From Nitrospira sp. (lineage in GTDB: Bacteria > Nitrospirota > Nitrospiria > Nitrospirales > Nitrospiraceae): a stretch of DNA of 43,249 bases. The notes beneath the pieces were generated by a model. That model ran no database searches. It saw only the letters and a list, made by a program, of their open reading frames with translations, and had not been told where the DNA came from. How positions within the stretch are numbered: the first letter of the stretch is position 1; each line of letters opens with the position of its first letter. Positions 14,330 to 21,312 of the stretch are shown here, piece by piece. The translations under genes were made by a program, and so were the position numbers. The stretch spans positions 1-43,249 of the forward strand of contig VGXG01000020.1 in NCBI GenBank assembly GCA_016873395.1. Direction: 5' to 3'.

Positions 14330-15378
14330 GTGCGGGCGGTGCGGGCTTCGAGCGCCTTGACGCGCTGTTCCAGGTTGCGGACGAGCTGGCGAAGCTCCGG
14401 CAGGCGGGGGATGACGGCCTGGGCTTTGATAGCGACCTCGTGCGGCATGACCGGCGCACCGGAGACGATCTGGTTTGACGTCAGACTTCGGTTGACCCCC
14501 GAGCGAGCCGCGATCATAACCTGATCTCCTACCTGGATATGGTCAGAGAGCCCAGCCTGGCCGCCCACGATCACGTGATGTCCGAGGGTCGTGCTGCCGG
14601 CAATCCCGACCTGGGCCACGAGAATCGTATCCTCTCCGATCGAGACGTTGTGGGCGATCTGGACCAGGTTGTCGACCTTCGTGCCCCGCTTGATGACCGT
14701 TTGGCCGAAGGTTGCCCGGTCCACCGTCACATTCGCGCCTAGCTCCACGTCGTCTTCGATTCTGACGATCCCCACCTGGGGGATCTTGTGGTGGCGTCCC
14801 TCCTGCATCACATAGCCGAAGCCGTCGCTGCCGATCACCGTCCCGCTGTGAATGATGACCCGGGAGCCGATGAGACAGCCTTCCCCCACCGTGACGTTGG
14901 GATACAGCAGGGTGTCGTCGCCGATCACGGCATCCGGTCCGATGAAGACTCCCGGGTAGAGGGTCACGCGGGCGCCGATCTTAGCCCGTTCGCCCAGCGT
15001 CACGAAGGGCCAGATGGAGGCGCCGGGGCCGATCTGCACGTCCGCCCCTCGGGCGATCTGCTCCGAGATGCCGCGGGGTCTGTCGGGGCTGGTGAAGAAC
15101 TGCTGCACGATACGGGCGAACGCATACTTGGGATTGGACACGACGAGCTGGGGCCGGTTCAGCTCGGTGATCTGGCGCGCGACGACAAAGGCAGAGGCTT
15201 GCGAGGCTTGCGCGGATTTGATGAAGCGGTCCCCCTCGATATAGGCCAGATGGCCCGGCTCCGCCTCTTCGAGGCTGGATGCGCCACTCACGATCAGATC
15301 GGCTTGGCCGATGAGCCGTCCTCCGACGGCTTGGCCGATTTCTCCCAGGCTGATCCGGTTTGGCTGGTAACACGGCAC
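14296..15378 (-). CDS. lpxD: UDP-3-O-acylglucosamine N-acyltransferase
   Basis: It transfers the second 3-hydroxyacyl chain from acyl-ACP to UDP-3-O-acylglucosamine in lipid A synthesis. The 360-residue protein has the N-terminal uridine-binding domain (ISLGEIGQAVGGRLIG, SSLEEAEPGHLAYIEGDRF) and a long left-handed beta-helix of hexapeptide repeats. GSDGFGYVMQEGRHHKIPQ, the IAHNVSIGEDTILVAQVGIAG region with the catalytic His, and GGQAGLSDHIQVGD follow. A C-terminal coiled-coil-like helix (LPELRQLVRNLEQRVKALEAR) ends in a Lys-rich tail (KKAKFKSKK) encoded by the flanking palindrome. It is 6 bases downstream of an acyl carrier protein gene, its likely donor. Confidence 0.95.
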   Translation of the reverse strand: MPCYQPNRISLGEIGQAVGGRLIGQADLIVSGASSLEEAEPGHLAYIEGDRFIKSAQASQASAFVVARQITELNRPQLVVSNPKYAFARIVQQFFTSPDRPRGISEQIARGADVQIGPGASIWPFVTLGERAKIGARVTLYPGVFIGPDAVIGDDTLLYPNVTVGEGCLIGSRVIIHSGTVIGSDGFGYVMQEGRHHKIPQVGIVRIEDDVELGANVTVDRATFGQTVIKRGTKVDNLVQIAHNVSIGEDTILVAQVGIAGSTTLGHHVIVGGQAGLSDHIQVGDQVMIAARSGVNRSLTSNQIVSGAPVMPHEVAIKAQAVIPRLPELRQLVRNLEQRVKALEARTARTSKKAKFKSKK

Positions 15379-15384
15379 CGGTCG

Positions 15385-15738
15385 CTATCTCCTTTTCTTG
15401 CCCTTCCCGGCGGTCTTGCCGGATAGGCCGGTCCGCTTGCTGCGCGGCCTCTCGGCCTGCTGGGTCGCTCGCGCGGAGGAGGCGGGGAGAGATGGTGCGA
15501 GCCGTCCTTCCACATAGCCGATGACGTCGGCCACCGTGACGAGCTTGTGCAGGTCTTCATCCGGGATCTGCAGATCGAAGGCCTCTTCGATCCGAAAGAG
15601 CAGCTCGATCGTCGCCATGCTGTCCAGACCCAGGTCGTCACGCAGCGCCTGGGACGGCTCGATCGTGCGAACATCCCGCTTGAGGTACTCGGCCAGCGCA
15701 GTTTGAATTCGGGTCGCAATTGCCGCGTCGGAAGCCAT
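15385..15738 (-). CDS. Acyl carrier protein with basic C-terminal tail
   Basis: Residues 1-80 form a normal acyl carrier protein with the phosphopantetheine Ser in DDLGLDSMATIELLFRIEE (near residue 40) and the acidic helix 2. Residues about 85-117 add an unusual tail rich in Arg and Lys (RPRSKRTGLSGKTAGKGKKRR), making 117 residues instead of about 78. It lies between a KAS II-type synthase and lpxD, so it is probably a dedicated carrier for envelope lipid acyl chains. The tail might bind nucleic acid, membrane or partner proteins; that is inference. Confidence 0.9.
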   Translation of the reverse strand: MASDAAIATRIQTALAEYLKRDVRTIEPSQALRDDLGLDSMATIELLFRIEEAFDLQIPDEDLHKLVTVADVIGYVEGRLAPSLPASSARATQQAERPRSKRTGLSGKTAGKGKKRR

Positions 15739-15797
15739 TGAAAATCCTGAAAGAAGTTGTGTGCTTACGCTCGTCGGCTGGCCGTTGGTCCGATTTG

Positions 15798-17060
15798 TCA
15801 GCGGTGCTTCTTGAAGACGACCGCCGCATTATTGCTTCCGAACCCGAAGGCATTGAGGAGCGCGACGTTCACCTGCCGCTCCTGTGCCTTGGCCGAGATG
15901 CCCTTGAGCGCACAGGCAGGGTCCGGGTCTTCGTAGTTGACGGTCGGGTGGATGTGGCCTGTTTCGATGGTCAGCGAACAGGCCAGAGCCCCGATTGCCC
16001 CGGCCGCCCCCAGGGTATGGCCGATCAGAGACTTGGTGGCATTGACGGCGATCTTCTCCGCCCTGCCCTTGAACACCTGCCGGATCGCTTTGACTTCCAC
16101 CGCGTCCCCGATCTGGGTGGAGGTGGCATGGGCATTGATGTAGTCCACCTGGGCGGGGGACACGTCGGCGTCCTTGAGTGCCAGGCGGATCGTTGCCGCC
16201 ACTTCTTCCCCGTCCTCACGGGGAATGACCATGTGGTAGGCCTCGCTGGTTGCGGCGTAGCCGGCCACTTCCGCATAGATGCGGGCCCGGCGCTTCTTCG
16301 CATGAGCCAGGCTTTCGAGGATCAATGCTCCGGCGCCTTCGCCCATGACGAACCCGTCGCGGCCCCGATCGAAGGGACGAGAGGCCTGTTCGGGTCGGTC
16401 GTTGAACCCGGTGGACAGCACGCGCAGCGAGCAGAATCCGGCAAACACCAGCGGTGTGATGCTGGCGTCGGCCCCCACGGCGATGACGACATCCGCCTGC
16501 CCGGACCTGATGCAGGAGAGAGCCTGGCCGATGGCGTGGGCGCTGGAGGAACAGGCGGTGGAGATGGTCAGGTTGGGACCCTTGGCTCCCTGCGCCAGGG
16601 CCACGATGCCGGAGGCTGAATTGAGCGTGATCATGGGGATAAAATTAGGGTGGACGCGGTTCGGCCTCCGGCCCTGATACAGTTGCGTGATCTCCCGTTC
16701 GCCCATGACCATCCCGCCCATGCCGGCCCCTACGATGACCCCGATGCGGTGCGGCTGTTCCCGCTCCATGCGGAGGCCGGCATCGGCCACCGCTTCATTC
16801 GTGGCGGCCAGAGCGAACTGGGCGTAGCGATCGACGCGGTCCGCGTGGATCGCCTCCGGAAACCGGACGGAGTCGAAATCCCGCACTTGCCCGGCCACGC
16901 GCGAACGGTAGGTTTCCAGCGGGAAGTCCTCGAAAGAGGTGATGGCGCTGATGCCGGAACGGCCCGCGGCCGCCGCTTTCCAAAAGGGGCCGACCCCGAT
17001 GCCGATCGGGGAGACGACGCCGAGGCCGGTTACGACGACTCTGTTGTTCATGCGCGCCAT
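15798..17060 (-). CDS. fabF: 3-oxoacyl-ACP synthase II, FabF-type
   Basis: This condensing enzyme elongates acyl-ACP with malonyl-ACP. The 420-residue protein has RVVVTGLGVVSPIG at the start, the active-site Cys in ISTACSSSAHAIGQAL (about residue 170), and His residues in NAHATSTQIGD (about 310) and KSLIGHTLGAAGAIG (about 345). The C-terminal GFGSNNAAVVFKKH is also typical. MNNRVV at 17051 is an equally likely start. Because it sits beside a dedicated ACP and lpxD, it may make special acyl chains for lipid A rather than be the housekeeping enzyme; this is inference. Confidence 0.92.
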   Translation of the reverse strand: MARMNNRVVVTGLGVVSPIGIGVGPFWKAAAAGRSGISAITSFEDFPLETYRSRVAGQVRDFDSVRFPEAIHADRVDRYAQFALAATNEAVADAGLRMEREQPHRIGVIVGAGMGGMVMGEREITQLYQGRRPNRVHPNFIPMITLNSASGIVALAQGAKGPNLTISTACSSSAHAIGQALSCIRSGQADVVIAVGADASITPLVFAGFCSLRVLSTGFNDRPEQASRPFDRGRDGFVMGEGAGALILESLAHAKKRRARIYAEVAGYAATSEAYHMVIPREDGEEVAATIRLALKDADVSPAQVDYINAHATSTQIGDAVEVKAIRQVFKGRAEKIAVNATKSLIGHTLGAAGAIGALACSLTIETGHIHPTVNYEDPDPACALKGISAKAQERQVNVALLNAFGFGSNNAAVVFKKHR

Positions 17061-17150
17061 CTATCCGTGCAGGCTTTCTTCCTCAACCGTTGCGACGATC
17101 TTCTTTTACCCCAAGCCTTACAGGCAGTCAACTCGCCGCGTACGGCGCAG

Positions 17151-17256
17151 GCGCGGGGCACGAGGCGAGAGGCAAGCGGGAGACGCGGAGACACGGGGAC
17201 GCGGCGATGTCGCCGTGTCACCCCCTTCGCCATGTCACCTCTCGCCGCTCGCCTCA
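17151..17256. repeat. Nested word-repeat palindrome between fabF and lptG
   Basis: Two words are nested. The outer arms are GCACGAGGCGAGAGGCAAGC (17158-17177) and CACCTCTCGCCGCTCGCCTC. The inner arms are GACGCGGAGACACGGGGACG (17182-17201) and a GTCGCCGTGTCACC segment. The inner word is shared with 6016-6097 and 7646-7730, the outer with 27582-27687 and 28409-28499. Confidence 0.75.
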
Positions 17257-17265
17257 AGCCCAAAT

Positions 17266-18357
17266 CTATTGCCGGACCTTCAGCAACAGATAACAGCCGA
17301 ATGAGAGAAACAGGAGATTGGCGATCCAGCCGGCCATGAGCGGGACCAGCACGCCGCTGCGTCCGAACGCGATCGCGATCGAGTGGGTGGTCCAATACAA
17401 GAACCCCAGCATCAGCGCCTGACCGATGCCCACGGCCATCCCGCTGCCCCTGACGCCGGTCCGTCTCAGGCTCAGAGCAATGCCCACGATGGTCATGACC
17501 AGGCAGACGAAAGGAAAGGCGATGCGCCCGTGGTAGTCGGTCAGCATGCGGGCGAAGCTGTACCCATCCTGGCGCAGGCGATCAATGTACGCACGCAGCG
17601 CCGGCAGCGTCATCTCCTCCGATTCCACCGAGGCTAAGGCATTGAAGTCTTCGGGGATCTGGGACATCTGGATGGGCCTGGTGTGGAAACGTTCCATCAC
17701 CAGTTGGCCATCCGGCAGCAGGGTACGGCTGATCCCCCTGTGCAGGACCCACCCAGCCTGGCCGTAGCGCACTTCGGCTGCCTCCGTGATCTCGGTCACC
17801 CGGAAGTCCGGGCCGAGCCGGTAGAGGCTGATGCCCCGCAGCATCGTGCCGTCCGGCTCCACGACCTCGATGTTCATGAGGGTTTGGTTGCCGATCTGAA
17901 TCCAGGGCCGGTCGGCCGTGAAGGTGGCCAGCCCGCTCTTCTTCTCGATCTTGGCGGTCTTGATGTACTCAGCCTGGGCCGTGGTGTAGGGCATGACCCG
18001 GGCGCTGATCCCGAACAGCGCGAGCGACACGGTCAGCGAAAAAGCGACGAAGGGCATGGCGAGCCGATATAGGCTGATGCCGCAGCTCCGCATCGCGGTC
18101 ACCTCGTGGTTCTTCGAGAGCACACCCAAGCTAAGAAGAGTCGCCATCAGCACCGCCAGAGGAGCGATTTGGAAGGTGATGCTGGGGGTTCGGAGGGCAA
18201 AGTAGCCCAGGATAGTCAGAAGCTCTGCGTCATAGCGGATGAATTTGCGGACCTTTTCAAAGAAATCCACCACCAGGTAGACCGTCATCAGGCCGGCAAA
18301 ACACATGAGAAAGACCTTGCTGAATTCCCGGAGGAGATAGCGAAACAGGATGGTCAT
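17266..18357 (-). CDS. lptG: LPS export permease LptG
   Basis: This is an inner-membrane subunit of the LptB2FG transporter that extracts LPS and passes it to LptC/LptA. The 363-residue protein has an N-terminal membrane helix after RYLLREF, YLVVDFFEKVRKF, PLAVLMATLLSLGVLSKNHEVTAMRSCGISLYRL (the coupling region contacting LptB), a central beta-jellyroll, and three C-terminal helices (IAFPFVCLVMTIVGIALSLR, GIGQALMLGFLYW, GWIANLLFLSFGCYLLLKV). It starts 2 bases after the lptF stop. LptB is not in the window. Confidence 0.93.
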   Translation of the reverse strand: MTILFRYLLREFSKVFLMCFAGLMTVYLVVDFFEKVRKFIRYDAELLTILGYFALRTPSITFQIAPLAVLMATLLSLGVLSKNHEVTAMRSCGISLYRLAMPFVAFSLTVSLALFGISARVMPYTTAQAEYIKTAKIEKKSGLATFTADRPWIQIGNQTLMNIEVVEPDGTMLRGISLYRLGPDFRVTEITEAAEVRYGQAGWVLHRGISRTLLPDGQLVMERFHTRPIQMSQIPEDFNALASVESEEMTLPALRAYIDRLRQDGYSFARMLTDYHGRIAFPFVCLVMTIVGIALSLRRTGVRGSGMAVGIGQALMLGFLYWTTHSIAIAFGRSGVLVPLMAGWIANLLFLSFGCYLLLKVRQ

Positions 18358-18359
18358 GG

Positions 18360-19481
18360 CTACTGCCGGCTCACTCGGTAAAACAGCATGAGGCCCATGG
18401 CGAAAAAGGAAAGGTTGGGAAGCCAGGCCCCGGCAAAGGGGGGTAGAACCAGAGTGGTCACGAAAAACTCGCAGAGGACGTTCAGCACGTAATAGACGAC
18501 CACGATCATCACGCCGACGGCAAACCCGCCGACCCGCCCCGACCGCTTGGAGACGATGCCCACCGGAATGCCGATCATGCAGAAAATGAGCGACGCAGTC
18601 GGGAACGCCAGGTCTTTGTAGTATTCCGTCAGCCGACGCAAGGCGTCGGTGTCCTGCCAGTTGGTCTGGTTGAGCCGTTCGATCACCGCCTCCCGGGATG
18701 GACGCTCCTCGGCCGCGGCATACAGGCTTTGGTTGAGGCTGAGCTTCAAGTCATAGGTGGAGAAGGACACTTGGTGGTACTGGTTGGGATCGCGCGGTTG
18801 GCTGTGGATCGTGCCGTTGAACAGGCGGAGGCCGACCTGGCTGCTCCCGGCCTCGTTCAGCAGGTGATAGCTGTTGGCGACGATGACCCGCGCCTCGGAC
18901 GGGTTGCGTTCATCCGAGATGAAGATGCTCCTGGTGCCGGCTCCCTCCTGGCTGTCGGAGACGTACATCACCATGTTGGGCACCGGCTCGTTGAAGACAC
19001 CCCTGTCGAGGGCCAACGTGAGCTGCTCGCGCAAGAGGTTCAAGGCCAGCTTTTTCAGGGAGACGCTGGTCCAGGGCTGGCCCCACTGCGACAGCAGCAG
19101 CGTGAGCCCGAAGACTAGACAGGAGAAGATCAATACCGGTCGTGAGAGGCGGAGGAGGCCCAGACCGGCTGCCCGCATGGCCACCAGCTCCTTGTCGTAG
19201 GAGAGGCGGCTGAAGGCGGTGATCGACGCGATAATGCCCGCAATCGGCAGCGTCAGCACAAGAAAGGATGGAAGGAGATGGACAAAGACTTTCAGCACGG
19301 CAAGCAACCCCACTCCCTTCGAGACCAGCAACTCCACCAGGCGGAGGAGTTCCTTCGTCAGCATGACGAAACAGAGCGCCACGAGGCTGATAGCAAAGGG
19401 GGGAAGCAGTTCGGTGAAGATGTAGCGGTCCAGGATTTTCTGCAAGAAACCCTCAAAAGCTGACCGTGACCGACGTCTCAA
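18360..19481 (-). CDS. lptF: LPS export permease LptF
   Basis: This is the partner of LptG in the LPS exporter. The 373-residue protein contains ILDRYIFTELLPPFAISLVA, VELLVSKGVG, LPSFLVLTLPIAGIIASITAFSRLSYDKELVAMRAAGLGL, a periplasmic jellyroll, and C-terminal helices ending in WLPNLSFFAMGLMLFYRVSR. The frame starts at 19481, but a TTG at 19445 preceded by GAGGG gives LQKILDRYIF, closer to the usual family start. First gene of the - strand operon lptF-lptG-fabF-acp-lpxD. Confidence 0.93.
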   Translation of the reverse strand: MRRRSRSAFEGFLQKILDRYIFTELLPPFAISLVALCFVMLTKELLRLVELLVSKGVGLLAVLKVFVHLLPSFLVLTLPIAGIIASITAFSRLSYDKELVAMRAAGLGLLRLSRPVLIFSCLVFGLTLLLSQWGQPWTSVSLKKLALNLLREQLTLALDRGVFNEPVPNMVMYVSDSQEGAGTRSIFISDERNPSEARVIVANSYHLLNEAGSSQVGLRLFNGTIHSQPRDPNQYHQVSFSTYDLKLSLNQSLYAAAEERPSREAVIERLNQTNWQDTDALRRLTEYYKDLAFPTASLIFCMIGIPVGIVSKRSGRVGGFAVGVMIVVVYYVLNVLCEFFVTTLVLPPFAGAWLPNLSFFAMGLMLFYRVSRQ

Positions 19482-19546
19482 TATACTGGATTATCGAGGA
19501 CTTGTAAAACCATTGACGCAATCTTGCCGGCTGGCGAAAGATATTC

Positions 19547-19575
19547 TTGACAAGCTAGGTACCCTATGCTAAATG
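19547..19575 (+). promoter_or_regulatory. Probable promoter of the cold-shock leader
   Basis: TTGACA (19547-19552) is followed after 17 bases by TAAATG (19570-19575). The -35 is perfect and the -10 is weak. It would start a leader of about 160 bases ahead of the cold-shock gene, running first into the terminator hairpin at 19624. Confidence 0.5.
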
Positions 19576-19623
19576 CTGCCCCGGTTTTGCAGGATGCTCA
19601 TGTAACGAATTACGCGTTCGTAG

Positions 19624-19659
19624 TACCGCAGAGGGCTCTTTCTTCTGCGGTATTTTTTT
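19624..19659 (+). terminator. Intrinsic terminator within the cold-shock leader
   Basis: A perfect 9-base-pair stem TACCGCAGA (19624-19632) with TCTGCGGTA (19644-19652) is followed by seven T. It lies between the probable promoter at 19547 and the cold-shock coding start, so it could act as an attenuator or define a roughly 80-base small RNA. Confidence 0.8.
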
Positions 19660-19698
19660 ATCGGCCCGACCGGGCACAAGTCACCGCTGGTTGGGTTA

Positions 19699-19719
19699 CT
19701 CAGGCTGGCAAAGCCTGAG
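19699..19719 (+). promoter_or_regulatory. Leader hairpin upstream of the cold-shock start
   Basis: CTCAGGCT (19699-19706) pairs perfectly with AGCCTGAG (19712-19719) around a GGCAA loop. It ends 10 bases before the AAAGGAGG ribosome binding site (19730-19737). It could be part of a cold-responsive leader or a remnant terminator stem without a T-run. Confidence 0.5.
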
Positions 19720-19742
19720 GTGGTTCAGGAAAGGAGGATCGA

Positions 19743-19952
19743 GTGAGAAGCAAGGGTACAGTCAAGTGGTTCAACGACAGAAAGGGCTTCGGATTTATCA
19801 GGCTCGAGAGCGGGGAGGACGTATTCGTCCACTACTCGGCTCTGCAGGGTGACGGGTTCAAGACGCTCAAGGAAGGTGAGAACGTCGAGTTCGATATCGT
19901 CCAGGGAGCCAAGGGTCCTCAAGCGGCCAATGTCTTGAAGACCACCGCCTAG
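19743..19952 (+). CDS. Cold-shock domain protein, CspA family
   Basis: This 69-residue single cold-shock domain is a nucleic-acid chaperone that melts RNA structure. [30 protein letters not shown] contains both RNP1 (KGFGFI) and RNP2 (VFVHY); the C-terminal [21 protein letters not shown] is also typical. It starts at GTG, 5 bases after a strong AAAGGAGG. The long leader with a terminator and a second hairpin is consistent with post-transcriptional control. Confidence 0.95.
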   Translation: MRSKGTVKWFNDRKGFGFIRLESGEDVFVHYSALQGDGFKTLKEGENVEFDIVQGAKGPQAANVLKTTA

Positions 19953-20013
19953 ATCACCGCTGATCTTGGGCGCATGGCTCAGGATCCCCCGAAATAGCTG
20001 CCAATCCCGGAGA

Positions 20014-20045
20014 GGCCCGCTGTCCACCGGCGGGCCCTTTTCTCT
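20014..20045 (+). terminator. Intrinsic terminator after the cold-shock gene
   Basis: GGCCCGC (20014-20020) pairs with GCGGGCC (20030-20036), followed by CTTTTCTCTTT. It lies about 60 bases after the stop codon. Confidence 0.8.
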
Positions 20046-20104
20046 TTAAGAGAATTCTGCGGCATCCGTTCAGTCAAGCTATCAGAATTGGCTTGGTCCT
20101 ACCA

Positions 20105-20139
20105 TTTTCATCGCTCATCTTCATCGCTCATCGTTCACC
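20105..20139. repeat. TCATCGC word repeat
   Basis: TTCATCGCTCATC is iterated (TTTCATCGCTCATCTTCATC then GCTCATCGTTCACC) just before the 3' end of the gyaR-like gene. Only one arm is seen. It is the same style as the other word-repeat elements. Confidence 0.5.
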
Positions 20140-20152
20140 GTTCCGCGCTGTC

Positions 20153-21112
20153 TCAAATAACCCGGTTCGGCACTGGCCTGCCTTCCAAGACTGCGTGGAC
20201 ATTCTCAATGCAAACCAACCCCATCCGTACCCTGGCGTCCAGGGTGGCTGAGCCAAGGTGGGGGAGCGTCACGACCTGGGAGAGCGATCGGAGACCAGGA
20301 TGAAGAGCCGGTTCCTGTTCGTACACGTCCAACCCGGCGCCGGCCGGACGGCCTCCCCGGAGGGCCTCCACTAGGGCGGCTTCATCGACGACCGGCCCAC
20401 GGGCCGTGTTGATGAGGTAGGCCGTGGGACGCATCAGGTGCAGTTCTCTGGCTCCAATGAGGTGATGGGTTTCTGACGTCAGCGGAACGTGGAGGCTGAT
20501 GAAATCCGATGAGGACAGGAGCTCGTCGAGCGGCACCAGTCGCCAGGGCTGCTCCTGAACCGGCTGGGACACAGGCCTGCGACTACAGTATAGGATCGGC
20601 ATCGTGAAGCCGGAGGCTCGTCGTGCCACCGCCTGGCCGATGCGACCCATGCCGACGATGCCGAGGGTCATGCTGTGCACCTCTGCGCCGAGCAGTTGAG
20701 TCGGCTCCCATCCGGTCCATTCCCCTTGCTGGACCAGCCGATGGCCTTCCGGCACCCGGCGAGCCACGGCCAGCAGCAACGCCCAGGTGAGATCCGCCGT
20801 CGCCTCAGTGAGGACATCCGGCGTATTGGTGACGACGATTCCTTGGGCCCGGGCCGCCTCCAGGTCGATGTTGTTGTAACCAACCGCGTAATTGGCGATC
20901 ACGCGCAAGTTGGGGGCCTCTTCCAGAATCTCCCGATCAATCCGTTCTGTGAGGGTGCAGATGGCACCCTGAGCCTCCCGTAACCCTTCCTTGACCTCCT
21001 CCTGACTGGGCGGCTTCGTTTTCTGTTGCCCAGTCAAGCGGAACCGTTCCTTCAGGATCGCCATGACGGGAGGGGGGAGCAACCGGGAGACGTAGAGAGT
21101 CGGCAGGGACAT
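20153..21112 (-). CDS. D-2-hydroxyacid dehydrogenase, glyoxylate reductase-like
   Basis: This NAD(P)H-dependent D-isomer-specific 2-hydroxyacid dehydrogenase most resembles glyoxylate/hydroxypyruvate reductases (GyaR). The 319-residue protein has the N-terminal substrate domain with IANYAVGYNNIDLEAARAQGIVVTNTP, the Rossmann motif GIVGMGRIGQAVA (about residue 150), the catalytic Arg in NTARGPVVDE, Glu in DVYEQEPALHP and His in LPHLGSAT near the C-terminus. It is a lone gene on the - strand. Exact substrate cannot be read from sequence. Confidence 0.9.
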   Translation of the reverse strand: MSLPTLYVSRLLPPPVMAILKERFRLTGQQKTKPPSQEEVKEGLREAQGAICTLTERIDREILEEAPNLRVIANYAVGYNNIDLEAARAQGIVVTNTPDVLTEATADLTWALLLAVARRVPEGHRLVQQGEWTGWEPTQLLGAEVHSMTLGIVGMGRIGQAVARRASGFTMPILYCSRRPVSQPVQEQPWRLVPLDELLSSSDFISLHVPLTSETHHLIGARELHLMRPTAYLINTARGPVVDEAALVEALRGGRPAGAGLDVYEQEPALHPGLRSLSQVVTLPHLGSATLDARVRMGLVCIENVHAVLEGRPVPNRVI

Positions 21113-21212
21113 CAGGAAGCATCTTAGCTAATGGGAAGAAAGACAACAAGCTGTCACCCCTCGCTCCCCCTTCTATTTTTTCTTCAGGTCAGAGAGGTGG
21201 TCCAGACCGTCC

Positions 21213-21241
21213 TTGACTTGCGCGACACCCGTTTGTTAGAT
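21213..21241 (+). promoter_or_regulatory. Promoter of the FN3/NHL gene
   Basis: TTGACT (21213-21218), a 17-base spacer and TTAGAT (21236-21241) precede the coding start by about 70 bases. The same combination with TTAGAT drives guaB at 24334. Confidence 0.6.
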
Positions 21242-21312
21242 TGACACTTCCTAAGTTGTTGAAAGAAGCTGGAATCTTTCCCTGGCTGGCCTGGTGAACC
21301 AAGAGGAACAAG

